Made by a program: the position numbers and the translations under genes. A stretch of 7,273 nucleotides of DNA, from assembly GCA_018667995.1 (NCBI GenBank), contig JABIQT010000212.1, positions 1 to 7,273 of the forward strand, given 5' to 3'. Each line of letters starts with the position of its first letter. The first letter of the stretch is position 1. The notes under the pieces were generated by a model. That model was given only the letters and a program-made list of their open reading frames with translations, searched no databases and was not told the origin of the DNA. This DNA comes from Candidatus Latescibacterota bacterium. Its GTDB lineage: Bacteria > JAAXHH01 > JABIQT01. Shown here in pieces: positions 1-6,417 of the stretch.

Positions 1-42
1 TCATTCGTCCCGGCCAGATCCTTCGAATCGCCTCCCGGTAAT

Positions 43-1299
43 ATGTGTCCCCTCGAAAAAGGCCAACGAATCACGCTCATAGTTGATCGTCTTACCTATG
101 GCGGCGAAGCTGTGGCGTCCTATCAAGATTACCAGGTTCTAGTGCAAAGAGGAGTGCCCGGTGACGAAGTAGAGATCGAGGTCACATCCATCCACGACGA
201 TGTAGTCCGTGCAGAGATCACCAGCGTCATATCTCCCTCTCCCTCAAGAATCACTCCTGATTGTCCTGCGTTTCATGAAGGTTGTGGAGGCTGTCAGTGG
301 CTGCAGGTCGACTACAGTCAGCAGCTTGTCTGGAAGCGCCGGATTGTACAGGAAATTCTTCGAAACCATAGTGAACTGGCCGATGTCACGGTCCACGAGG
401 TGGCGGGAATGGATGATCCGTTCTACTACCGAAACAAGATGGTTGTTCGTATGCGGGGACCTCAGGACAACCTGCGCGTAGGCTTTCATACACCGCGGAC
501 CAAATGGGTGATCGGAGTGTTCGGCAAGGACAGCGGGGAATGTCAGATCCAGAATGAGTTGAACAACCGTATCGGTCGCGGCTTGGCTGGATCCCTTTCC
601 AAGGAGCGACGTCCACTTAAGTCGGCCACCGTACGATCGTCTGACAATGACGAAGTAAATCTGGATCTGGATCGCAAGCTCGCCAAGGCCATTGGTGCAG
701 ATCTACAGGGCATTGGGCAACAGTCTGACTGCGTGCACTATTCTGTGCTGGGGCATCGCTTTCGGGTGACATCGCCCTCTTTCTTCCAGGCCAACACGAG
801 ACAGACCAGCGTGCTGATTCAGTCGGTACTCGATATGCTTCCCCAAGAACGAATGCGCGTGGCCATCGATGTCTACTGCGGCGTAGGTCTTTTTACGCTG
901 TTTCTTGCACAGATGGCCGAGAGGGTTTATGGTATAGAAGAATCCCATAGGGCAATCGCCGATGCCGAACATAACGCGAACAACGCAGGTCTTTCAAATA
1001 TCGAGTTTTTGAGAGAGAAGGCGGAGAACGCACTACCGTCGGTAACAGCAACCGCGGACGGCGTTGACCTCATCATGGTCGATCCGCCAAGGTCGGGATG
1101 CGATTCTGAAGTACTAACTACTATTGCACAGTGCAAGCCAGTTCAGATAATATACGTGTCATGCAACGTGGAAACGCTTACCAGAGATCTTATCCTACTG
1201 CAAGATTTGGGCTATCGGACGGCTGAGATCCAGCCAGTTGATATGTTCCCACACACCTACCACATAGAATGTGTAGCTCGATGCGAAAAGGCAACCTGA
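43..1299 (+). CDS. rlmD: 23S rRNA (uracil-5-)-methyltransferase, RlmD/RumA (TrmA superfamily)
   Basis: SAM-dependent enzyme that methylates C5 of a uridine in RNA, in E. coli RlmD U1939 of 23S rRNA; cytoplasmic. Residues about 5-62 look like a TRAM RNA-binding domain (KGQRITLIVDRLTYGGEAVA). Four cysteines fit the RumA [4Fe-4S] site: C74, C81, C84 (CGGCQW) and C167. The methyltransferase domain has SPSFFQAN (245-251, with the conserved SAM-contacting Gln), DVYCGVGLF (276-284, SAM loop), VDPPRSG (346-352), catalytic C374 in YVSCN, and a likely general base E409 in FPHTYHIE. At 418 aa it is close to family length. The frame stays open upstream to base 1, but the ATG at 43 places the TRAM domain correctly; no clear Shine-Dalgarno is visible, so it may follow another gene in an operon. 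RlmD, RlmCD and TrmA-like targets cannot be separated from sequence alone; the Fe-S cysteines argue for an RlmD/RlmCD-type enzyme. It converges on the ceramidase-like gene. Confidence 0.92.
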   Translation: MCPLEKGQRITLIVDRLTYGGEAVASYQDYQVLVQRGVPGDEVEIEVTSIHDDVVRAEITSVISPSPSRITPDCPAFHEGCGGCQWLQVDYSQQLVWKRRIVQEILRNHSELADVTVHEVAGMDDPFYYRNKMVVRMRGPQDNLRVGFHTPRTKWVIGVFGKDSGECQIQNELNNRIGRGLAGSLSKERRPLKSATVRSSDNDEVNLDLDRKLAKAIGADLQGIGQQSDCVHYSVLGHRFRVTSPSFFQANTRQTSVLIQSVLDMLPQERMRVAIDVYCGVGLFTLFLAQMAERVYGIEESHRAIADAEHNANNAGLSNIEFLREKAENALPSVTATADGVDLIMVDPPRSGCDSEVLTTIAQCKPVQIIYVSCNVETLTRDLILLQDLGYRTAEIQPVDMFPHTYHIECVARCEKAT

Positions 1300-1312
1300 C
1301 TTCATGCTGCCT
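1286..1312 (-). terminator. Possible weak intrinsic terminator after the ceramidase-like gene
   Basis: Two bases beyond the stop of the - strand ceramidase-like gene, the - strand RNA could form a 7-bp stem. AGGCAGC (1312-1306) pairs with GTTGCCT (1295-1289), with one G-U pair and a 10-nt loop, and runs straight into TTTT (1289-1286) before the tract breaks to CGC. The stem is short and the U-tract is poor, so function is uncertain. It lies within the last codons of rlmD on the opposite strand. No comparable + strand terminator for rlmD was seen. Confidence 0.3.
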
Positions 1313-1313
1313 C

Positions 1314-2618
1314 CTACTCCATCTTTTCAAAAACCTGATGTAGCAGCGCAGTAATGTGCGAACAGAACACCTGCCCGGCCTCTTCCGCAAATTCCAGATG
1401 ACGACATAGCCTCGGCGCCGCCACGGCTGCATACCATCCAAAGCCCTCCTGCCGAAAATCCTGGGGCCGGGCAAGGTACCCGACGGCCTCATTGGCATAC
1501 CCGACTAACATCGTGTGCGCGAATGGTGAGGCCTCTCGAATGATATTACCAAATTCCAGAAACAACTCCAATGGGTGAGCCACAAGAACAGCGTCGTTAA
1601 TCTGAAGATACGACACCTGGATCTCTTTCCGCTCAGGATGGGAACCCTCGAGCAACTCCAGACGGAGCTTTCGCCATTCGCTCTCGTAGACCAGGTTCTT
1701 GTACACGGTAGAATCGGGATTTCCGTCGAAGTCAGCCAAAGCTCTATCACTCGCCTCCAATTCCAGCTCCAGAGAACCCCGCTCCGGAACCTGCATCGGT
1801 AGGGCCACTTCAAACGAATCGCCGGATAGTCTCACATCAGAGAACGTGGATACATCATCCAATCCTGGCAGAATGGCGTCCATCAGCAGCGATCCATTGG
1901 CTTTCATGGTTGCGATATCACTACCGAATCCCCGGCAGTTCAAGTTTCCGCAACTGCCCTGGAAGAACAGAATACGGGCCCTCTCATTCAGCGCCTGCTC
2001 CATTTTCGCGACACCGTCACCTACATAGTCTCCGCATACATGACTCGTGGCCCCCAGTGTAACTGGGTGTGCACTGAAGTTTACCACCCCCGCCCGCATG
2101 ACCCCAGCCATATCATCGATCCGGATCAGGCTGGCCGATTCTTCAACGGGTCCGTCGTCCTCCACTCGGTTGACAGACAACTCGGGTACAGGCACCTGGC
2201 TGAAACCGATCCGGCCAGGGATCATGTTCCCGATCGCTTCTCCGATGGCTTCTACAAACAAGCTGGGAAGCGTGTCAGCGTAAGCCTGGTCCCACTCTCC
2301 CCATGCCACAGTGCGCATGGTAGCAGGACCAGAATGGGTGTGCGTATTTGTGATCACGATCCTGGAGGCGTCAAGACCGTAGGCAGATCGGGCTAATCTG
2401 TAAGTTTCTTCCAGAATCGATCTGTCTAGCCAAATCAGATCGTTTGACAGCCAGATGAATACGGTCCCCCCGGCCGTCGAAAGGGCCAGTGCTGTACATT
2501 GGAGATCTTGGATGACCTCCGTACCTTTACGTTCCCGGTATGGACCATAGCCGCACAGTTCGATACCCAGCGGCGGGGTTATGACACGCCGTCCCAGTCC
2601 AAACAGCAGTTGCCCCAT
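1314..2618 (-). CDS. Neutral/alkaline non-lysosomal ceramidase-domain protein, probably not a true ceramidase
   Basis: 434 aa resembling the N-terminal catalytic domain of neutral/alkaline ceramidases (Pfam PF04734), without the C-terminal Ig-like domain of true ceramidases (about 650-700 aa). The metal site is recognisable: NTHTHSGP (91-98, including HxH), NFSAHPVTL (180-188, H184), E351 in HPLELFLEFG, and Y381 in NEAVGYL, matching the His/His/Glu/Tyr zinc ligands of the family. The loop carrying the nucleophilic serine (GDVSPN in characterised enzymes) reads GNLNCR here (224-229), with Asn at the serine position. The N-terminus (MGQLLFGLGRRVITPP) begins directly with the conserved strand and has no signal peptide, so the protein is probably cytoplasmic. 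A metal-dependent hydrolase of unknown substrate is the safe reading. The start is supported by GGAGG 9 nt upstream (2628-2632). It lies 125 nt downstream of the dehydrogenase gene and may share its transcript. Confidence 0.85.
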   Translation of the reverse strand: MGQLLFGLGRRVITPPLGIELCGYGPYRERKGTEVIQDLQCTALALSTAGGTVFIWLSNDLIWLDRSILEETYRLARSAYGLDASRIVITNTHTHSGPATMRTVAWGEWDQAYADTLPSLFVEAIGEAIGNMIPGRIGFSQVPVPELSVNRVEDDGPVEESASLIRIDDMAGVMRAGVVNFSAHPVTLGATSHVCGDYVGDGVAKMEQALNERARILFFQGSCGNLNCRGFGSDIATMKANGSLLMDAILPGLDDVSTFSDVRLSGDSFEVALPMQVPERGSLELELEASDRALADFDGNPDSTVYKNLVYESEWRKLRLELLEGSHPERKEIQVSYLQINDAVLVAHPLELFLEFGNIIREASPFAHTMLVGYANEAVGYLARPQDFRQEGFGWYAAVAAPRLCRHLEFAEEAGQVFCSHITALLHQVFEKME

Positions 2619-2645
2619 TATTCCTACCCTCCCGGAGTTGTTGCT

Positions 2646-2744
2646 TCACCGAAGTCCAGGTACCGTATCTTCATCAAAGACCGCCTGTACTTCAATACCC
2701 GCAAGGTAGTTCGGAAGCATTGAAGAACAGATTGACCTATACAT
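2646..2744 (-). other. Possible 32-codon small ORF overlapping the dehydrogenase stop (TGATG)
   Basis: The gap between the dehydrogenase and ceramidase-like genes holds an ORF of 32 codons whose ATG (2744-2742) shares its A with the dehydrogenase TGA, a typical arrangement for translational coupling. It begins MYRSICSSMLPNYLAG, has an acidic stretch (FDEDT) near the end and stops at 2648-2646. There is no visible Shine-Dalgarno and no recognised domain. The dehydrogenase frame itself also stays open past its stop to a TAG at 2626-2624, so open frames in this gap may be chance. Reported as a candidate only. Confidence 0.15.
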
Positions 2745-3766
2745 CAGGCTATTTCGATCGTTTGACCGGTACGAACTGATTCAGACTCTTTCAAACAGAT
2801 CATCAAGGAATTACGGGCAGACTCGCCGGAGAGAACGACAGGTTCCTCATTGTTCTCCAAGCAGTTCACGGCATAGGATATTTCTGCCGTAAAGGCCTCC
2901 GGATAGTCGAGTTCTGGTGTTTCCTTGCCCTCCGTAGTGTAGAGCGTCACGGGTAAGCCTGAGAGGGAATTGAACCACAGCGTCCCTTCCTCGAAGTAGG
3001 CGTCGTAACCATGCTCGAACATCAGACCGGAGGTACCGATAGAACCGCTCTGTGCGGTGACCGTAAAGTCCTTTCCCTCGTAACCATACTGGGTCGACAC
3101 ATAAAGAACGTACCCATTAGGACTCACCATACCAGATGAATGGACACGATCAGGCATGCCCAGTACATACTGCACAAAATCGGTATCGTGGATGTGAAGA
3201 TCTATGCCTGCAGCGCCAGTCTCTTCGTATTTGGTGAACCAGTCGCTGCTACCCCACAAGGGTTTTGAGATCACGCGCTTGAGATGCAGGCCGAGAAAAC
3301 GGCCGTATCTGTTATCATCGACTACGTCCTTCAGGAAGGCAAATTCGGGGAAGTAGCGCAACACCTGAGCAACCATGAGATGTCTACCGGCGGCCTTTGC
3401 GGCGGCCACCATTTCGTCCGCCTGGTCCAGCTTTAGGGCGATGGGTTTTTCCAGCAATACGTGCTTGCCGGCTGCAAAAGCCCTCATGGTTACGTCATAG
3501 TGCATGCCGGTAGGCAAACAGATGTCTATCATATCAACCTTGGGGTCGGCGAGAATGTCATCGATCTCCCGGTAAGTACCGATTGTACTGAGGTCCTGGA
3601 TGCCTCCTCCTGAACCAAAATTCCCTTTAATATCCTGCCAGTCTCCGCCGAGCTTCTTCTCGTCGCGGGTACAGATGGCGACTACTTGCGCATCGGGAAT
3701 ATCCTTTATTGCCGCGAAATGCGTCGTACCCATGAAACCGATCCCTATAATACCGATTCCTACCAT
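2744..3766 (-). CDS. Gfo/Idh/MocA family NAD(P)-dependent oxidoreductase
   Basis: 340-aa cytoplasmic dehydrogenase, of normal length for the family, which usually oxidises or reduces sugars, inositols or related polyols. The N-terminal Rossmann fold (about 1-125) shows GIIGIGFMG (5-13, GxGxxG dinucleotide loop) and the signature EKP (106-108), whose Lys is catalytic in the family. The C-terminal alpha/beta domain carries GIDLHIHDTDF (187-197), with D189 and H193 at the usual DxxxH active-site positions. The end, TGQTIEI, is typical of the family, so the TGA is probably the natural stop. The start is firm: AGGAGG (3773-3778) sits 6 nt before the ATG. It follows modC by 30 nt, suggesting co-transcription. 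The substrate cannot be assigned; the family varies widely at the substrate pocket. 'MocA' in the family name refers to rhizopine catabolism, so it is not evidence for a molybdenum role. Confidence 0.9.
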   Translation of the reverse strand: MVGIGIIGIGFMGTTHFAAIKDIPDAQVVAICTRDEKKLGGDWQDIKGNFGSGGGIQDLSTIGTYREIDDILADPKVDMIDICLPTGMHYDVTMRAFAAGKHVLLEKPIALKLDQADEMVAAAKAAGRHLMVAQVLRYFPEFAFLKDVVDDNRYGRFLGLHLKRVISKPLWGSSDWFTKYEETGAAGIDLHIHDTDFVQYVLGMPDRVHSSGMVSPNGYVLYVSTQYGYEGKDFTVTAQSGSIGTSGLMFEHGYDAYFEEGTLWFNSLSGLPVTLYTTEGKETPELDYPEAFTAEISYAVNCLENNEEPVVLSGESARNSLMICLKESESVRTGQTIEIA

Positions 3767-3772
3767 ACGTTT

Positions 3773-3778
3773 CCTCCT
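3773..3778 (-). promoter_or_regulatory. Strong Shine-Dalgarno (AGGAGG) for the dehydrogenase gene
   Basis: The - strand reads AAGAGGAGGAAACGT immediately before the ATG, giving a perfect AGGAGG with 6-nt spacing. It is the strongest ribosome-binding site in the window and fixes the dehydrogenase start at 3766. It suggests high, independent translation initiation even though the gene is probably in the mod transcript. Confidence 0.8.
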
Positions 3779-3796
3779 CTTGACCTGAGTGACTGT

Positions 3797-4858
3797 CTAC
3801 TGACAAATGAAGGCTTTATTGCGCTTGAGAGCGACGCGAACGGTATCTCCTTGCTTGATATGATGTTGCTTGCAGTGGTGTTCATCCAGGTCCATTACCA
3901 GAGAGAAATCTCCATCTGGACTGTGACCATTGAGGTGAATCTGGTTAGTCACTACCGACCTGATGATCCGATGAACGGTGGCCACCAATTCATTCTCGCG
4001 TCGTGAGTCAGTAACAACGAGGCGTACATCGACTGCACGAATCCCAAGCCAGGCACTGTCTCCTGGCTCACAACGCGCGTCGTCGTCCACCACGAAATCA
4101 AGGCCCTGGAATTCTACTATAATCGCGCCATCAAGTCTCGATTTGACACGACAGGGCATCAGATTCTGGACACCCAGAAGTTCAGCGGTGACGCGCTTCC
4201 GCGGCCGTGCAAACAATTCGAGCGCATCATAGCTCTCGACGACATGCCCCTCATCCATGACGATAAGCCGATCTGCCAGGGCAAATGCCTCACTGATGCT
4301 ATGAGTTACGACGAGAATCGGCATCTCCGTCTGTTCCTTAACGCGGAGCAGATCTGATTGAAACTGAGTGCGCACCCCGGCATCCAGTGCAGAGAATGGT
4401 TCGTCCATTAAGAGAGCACGGGGATTCGACGCAAGACTACGTGCCAGGGATACACGCTGCTGTTGTCCTCCCGAAATCTCACGCGGGTATCTGGAGAGCA
4501 GGCTATCAATTTCGAACCGGGCAACGAGATCCGATATATCCGACTGATGGTCGGTCCCATAGCGAATATTGGCATCAACTGTAAGATGTGGAAATAGACT
4601 CGGTTGCTGAAAAATGTACCCGACCTCGCGTTCATAGGATGGAAGCGATAGGCCGGCACCTGCATCGAAGAAGACAGAATCATCAAGCGCTATACGCCCT
4701 CGATCCGGATCGATCAACCCCGATATCATCCCGAGAGTCGTAGTTTTGCCACAGCCTGACCTGCCGAATAAAACGGTTATTCCCGACTCGACTTCGATGT
4801 CGAGAGAAATGACAAACCCGCTTGCGAACTGTTTTGTAAGCTGATGAATCTTCAGCAT
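3797..4858 (-). CDS. modC: Molybdate ABC transporter, ATP-binding protein ModC
   Basis: 353-aa ATPase that powers the ModB permease at the inner membrane. The ABC domain (about 1-220) has Walker A GRSGCGKTT (32-40), the Q-loop YIFQQ (81-85), a signature close to canonical ISGGQQQR (128-135), Walker B ALLMDEP (148-154) with catalytic E153, a D-loop SALD (156-159), and switch H186 in VVTHS. From about 222 to the end lies a TOBE/MOP-like regulatory domain (starting TAELLGVQNLMPCRV), which in ModC proteins can bind oxyanion. The length matches ModC (about 350 aa). Related importers such as sulfate CysA or Fe3+ FbpC share this layout; the modA and modB neighbours decide the call, and tungstate remains possible as ligand. 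The ATG lies 21 nt after the modB stop; no strong Shine-Dalgarno is visible, so translation may depend on modB. Confidence 0.93.
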   Translation of the reverse strand: MLKIHQLTKQFASGFVISLDIEVESGITVLFGRSGCGKTTTLGMISGLIDPDRGRIALDDSVFFDAGAGLSLPSYEREVGYIFQQPSLFPHLTVDANIRYGTDHQSDISDLVARFEIDSLLSRYPREISGGQQQRVSLARSLASNPRALLMDEPFSALDAGVRTQFQSDLLRVKEQTEMPILVVTHSISEAFALADRLIVMDEGHVVESYDALELFARPRKRVTAELLGVQNLMPCRVKSRLDGAIIVEFQGLDFVVDDDARCEPGDSAWLGIRAVDVRLVVTDSRRENELVATVHRIIRSVVTNQIHLNGHSPDGDFSLVMDLDEHHCKQHHIKQGDTVRVALKRNKAFICQ

Positions 4859-4879
4859 TCAAGGCACTTTCATTGAGCC

Positions 4880-5539
4880 TCAGCGGCCCTTTGATCTCAG
4901 CAACCATTCCGTGGTCAGGATGACGATACCTGAGATAACCGTCAATATCACAGCCAGCGACTGCGCCAATGCGTCTTCACCGGTGGCAAATGCCTCGTAA
5001 ATGGCCAGTGGCATGGTCTGCGTGCGTCCTGGGATATTCCCCGCAATCATCAGGGTAGCACCAAACTCACCGATAGCCCGAGCGAAGCTTAGTATCAAGC
5101 CGCTTACAAGCCCGTTGCGGGCCAGCGGCAGAGTGACTTTCATGAAGGTCGTAATGCGATTTCGCCCCAGCACGTAGGAAGCATGCTCAAAGGCGACAGG
5201 CACATCTAGAAACGCTGCCCGAGCAGCACGTACCATAATGGGGAGGGCTACAACACCACCTGCCAGAGCAGCCCCCTGCCAGGCGAATACGAATGAGAAA
5301 CCGGTCCAATCATATATGAAAGCTCCGAGCAATCCTTTCCTACCTAGAAGCAGAATCAGATAGTAACCCGTAACGGTTGGCGGTAAAATCAAAGGAAGAG
5401 TTACCAGCAGATCAAGGAAAGCACGTCCCGGAAATCGCTTTCTTGCCAGAAGCAGACCCGATGCGGTGCCTACGATACCGACCCAAACGGTCGCAAGTAT
5501 CGACACAAGGAGTGAAAGCTGGAGAGCGTCCCAAATCAT
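4880..5539 (-). CDS. modB: Molybdate ABC transporter, permease ModB
   Basis: Inner-membrane channel subunit of the molybdate importer, 219 aa from the ATG at 5539, against about 225-230 aa for the family. Hydrophobic segments lie at about 8-32, 46-66, 85-107, 143-163 and 192-212. Family hallmarks include FPGRAFLDLLVTLPLILPPTV (36-56), GRKGLLG (66-72), the EAA loop (EHASYVLG, 118-125, followed by VTLPLA) that docks to ModC, and ARAIGEFGATLMIAGNIPGRT (153-173), very close to E. coli ModB. The frame is open upstream to a TTG at 5602, which would give 240 aa and start 15 nt after the modA stop. I prefer the ATG because MIWDALQLSLLVS aligns with normal ModB N-termini and the extra 21 residues are polar and unlike the family. 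Neither start has a clear Shine-Dalgarno. It sits between modA and modC. Confidence 0.92.
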   Translation of the reverse strand: MIWDALQLSLLVSILATVWVGIVGTASGLLLARKRFPGRAFLDLLVTLPLILPPTVTGYYLILLLGRKGLLGAFIYDWTGFSFVFAWQGAALAGGVVALPIMVRAARAAFLDVPVAFEHASYVLGRNRITTFMKVTLPLARNGLVSGLILSFARAIGEFGATLMIAGNIPGRTQTMPLAIYEAFATGEDALAQSLAVILTVISGIVILTTEWLLRSKGR

Positions 5540-5554
5540 GTATATTTTCGAAGG

Positions 5555-5584
5555 TTGGTGTGAAAGATCGTAAGGTCGCACCAA
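5555..5584 (-). repeat. Inverted repeat in the modA-modB gap
   Basis: On the - strand TTGGTG (5584-5579) and CACCAA (5560-5555) form a perfect 6-bp inverted repeat around an 18-nt loop. If modB starts at the ATG at 5539, this lies in a 78-nt leader, where a weak hairpin could affect modB translation or mRNA stability. If modB starts at the TTG at 5602 it is coding sequence. There is no U-tract, so it is not a terminator. It may be chance. Confidence 0.25.
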
Positions 5585-5617
5585 TTTAGGGGGCGATACC
5601 AAGAAGCTTCAATGAGT

Positions 5618-6415
5618 CTATGGGCCGCGGTACTCCGACGGCAGCGCAAAGCCGTGTCCCAACAGCGTCTTTCTTCCAGATGCGCTGAGCAGAAAATCGA
5701 TGAAGTCCTTTGACAACTCAGGAGAGTGGCTATCAGAGACCACAGCGACGGGATACACGATCGGTCGATGCCAGGAAAGATCAGCCTTCTGCATCACTCG
5801 AACATCCGGCGACGATTGCGCGTCCGTACTATAGACTAGGCCTGCCTCAGCTTCGCCGCTGGCCACATACTGCAGGACCTGGCGGGCATTATTTCCGAAT
5901 ACATACTTGCCAGACAAACGATTCCAAAGCCCGAGTTCCCGAAGTACCTCCTCGCAATAGATTCTGACAGGAACTCCCCCGCTACCTAGTGCAATGTGGC
6001 TTATTCTTTGATCGGCCAGATCATCAAAGCCAAAATCGCCACCATCCGGCGGTGCTCGTCCGATCAATACTACGCTATTTCCGGCAAACGTTCGCCGTGT
6101 TTCCGGTAGTATGAGTTGTTGGCCCACAAGGGCATCAAGCTCTGCAACGGAAGCACTCGCGAACAAATCTGCCGGAGCGCCATTTTCCAGCTGGCGCTGG
6201 AGCGAGTTGGAACCCGCAAAATTGAATATTATCTTCACATTGTGTAGCGACTCGAACTCTCGTCCAAGATCCACGAAGACGTCTTTTAGACTTATGGCAG
6301 CAGCAATCACCAACTCAGGTCGTTCCTTGCCTGCCCCTGAGTTGCATGTGATATTGGGGACGGTCGCCGCCAGCACGATCACGAATATGACATAGCGGTT
6401 GACCACAGATGCCAT
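5618..6415 (-). CDS. modA: Molybdate-binding periplasmic protein ModA
   Basis: 265-aa solute-binding protein that captures molybdate (or tungstate) in the periplasm and delivers it to ModBC. An N-terminal export signal is visible (NRY, then hydrophobic VIFVIVLAATV, 9-19). C24 in NITC could be a lipidation site, but Thr before Cys is not a standard lipobox. The mature protein starts with LVIAAAISLKDVF (35-47), the first ligand-binding loop. It continues with FNFAGSNSLQRQLENGAPADLF (64-85), NSVVLIGR (113-120), the GGVPVRIY loop (146-153) and GEAEAGLVYSTDA (187-199), whose Tyr matches the conserved ligand-loop tyrosine. These are all ModA family landmarks. The ATG at 6415 lies 2 nt after the upstream barrel gene's stop, and its Shine-Dalgarno GAGG (6424-6427, 8-nt spacing) is inside that gene. 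Confidence 0.93.
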   Translation of the reverse strand: MASVVNRYVIFVIVLAATVPNITCNSGAGKERPELVIAAAISLKDVFVDLGREFESLHNVKIIFNFAGSNSLQRQLENGAPADLFASASVAELDALVGQQLILPETRRTFAGNSVVLIGRAPPDGGDFGFDDLADQRISHIALGSGGVPVRIYCEEVLRELGLWNRLSGKYVFGNNARQVLQYVASGEAEAGLVYSTDAQSSPDVRVMQKADLSWHRPIVYPVAVVSDSHSPELSKDFIDFLLSASGRKTLLGHGFALPSEYRGP

Positions 6416-6417
6416 TC

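Noticed and set aside
1-42. N-terminal extension of rlmD upstream of the ATG at 43
   Set aside because: The frame is open to base 1, but the 14 extra residues contain no start codon of use and precede the TRAM domain, where homologues normally begin; kept only as a caveat.
1699-2396. Several + strand open frames of 75-118 codons opposite the ceramidase-like gene
   Set aside because: They lie wholly antisense to a protein with clear family motifs, have low-complexity, Ser/Pro/Arg-rich products and no plausible start context.
2691-2724. TTCAAT/ATTGAA inverted repeat in the gap before the ceramidase-like gene, as a terminator
   Set aside because: The stem is only 6 bp of mostly A/T pairs around a 22-nt loop, with no following U-tract, so it is unlikely to terminate transcription.
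2619-2743. A sigma70 promoter for the ceramidase-like gene (TTGAAG on the - strand near 2691-2696)
   Set aside because: The hexamer TTGAAG is present, but at 17-nt spacing the -10 position reads GAAGAT, matching only 3 of 6 consensus bases; too weak to report.
2744-3766. Reading the 'MocA' family name as a molybdenum-cofactor enzyme linked to modABC
   Set aside because: MocA in Gfo/Idh/MocA is a rhizopine catabolism protein. The molybdenum-cofactor cytidylyltransferase also called MocA is an unrelated nucleotidyltransferase; this protein has a Rossmann dehydrogenase fold with the EKP motif.
4387-4907. Overlapping open frames on both strands within modC and at the modB-modC junction
   Set aside because: modC is intact with all ABC motifs in one frame; the alternative frames show no domain and are shadows of it.
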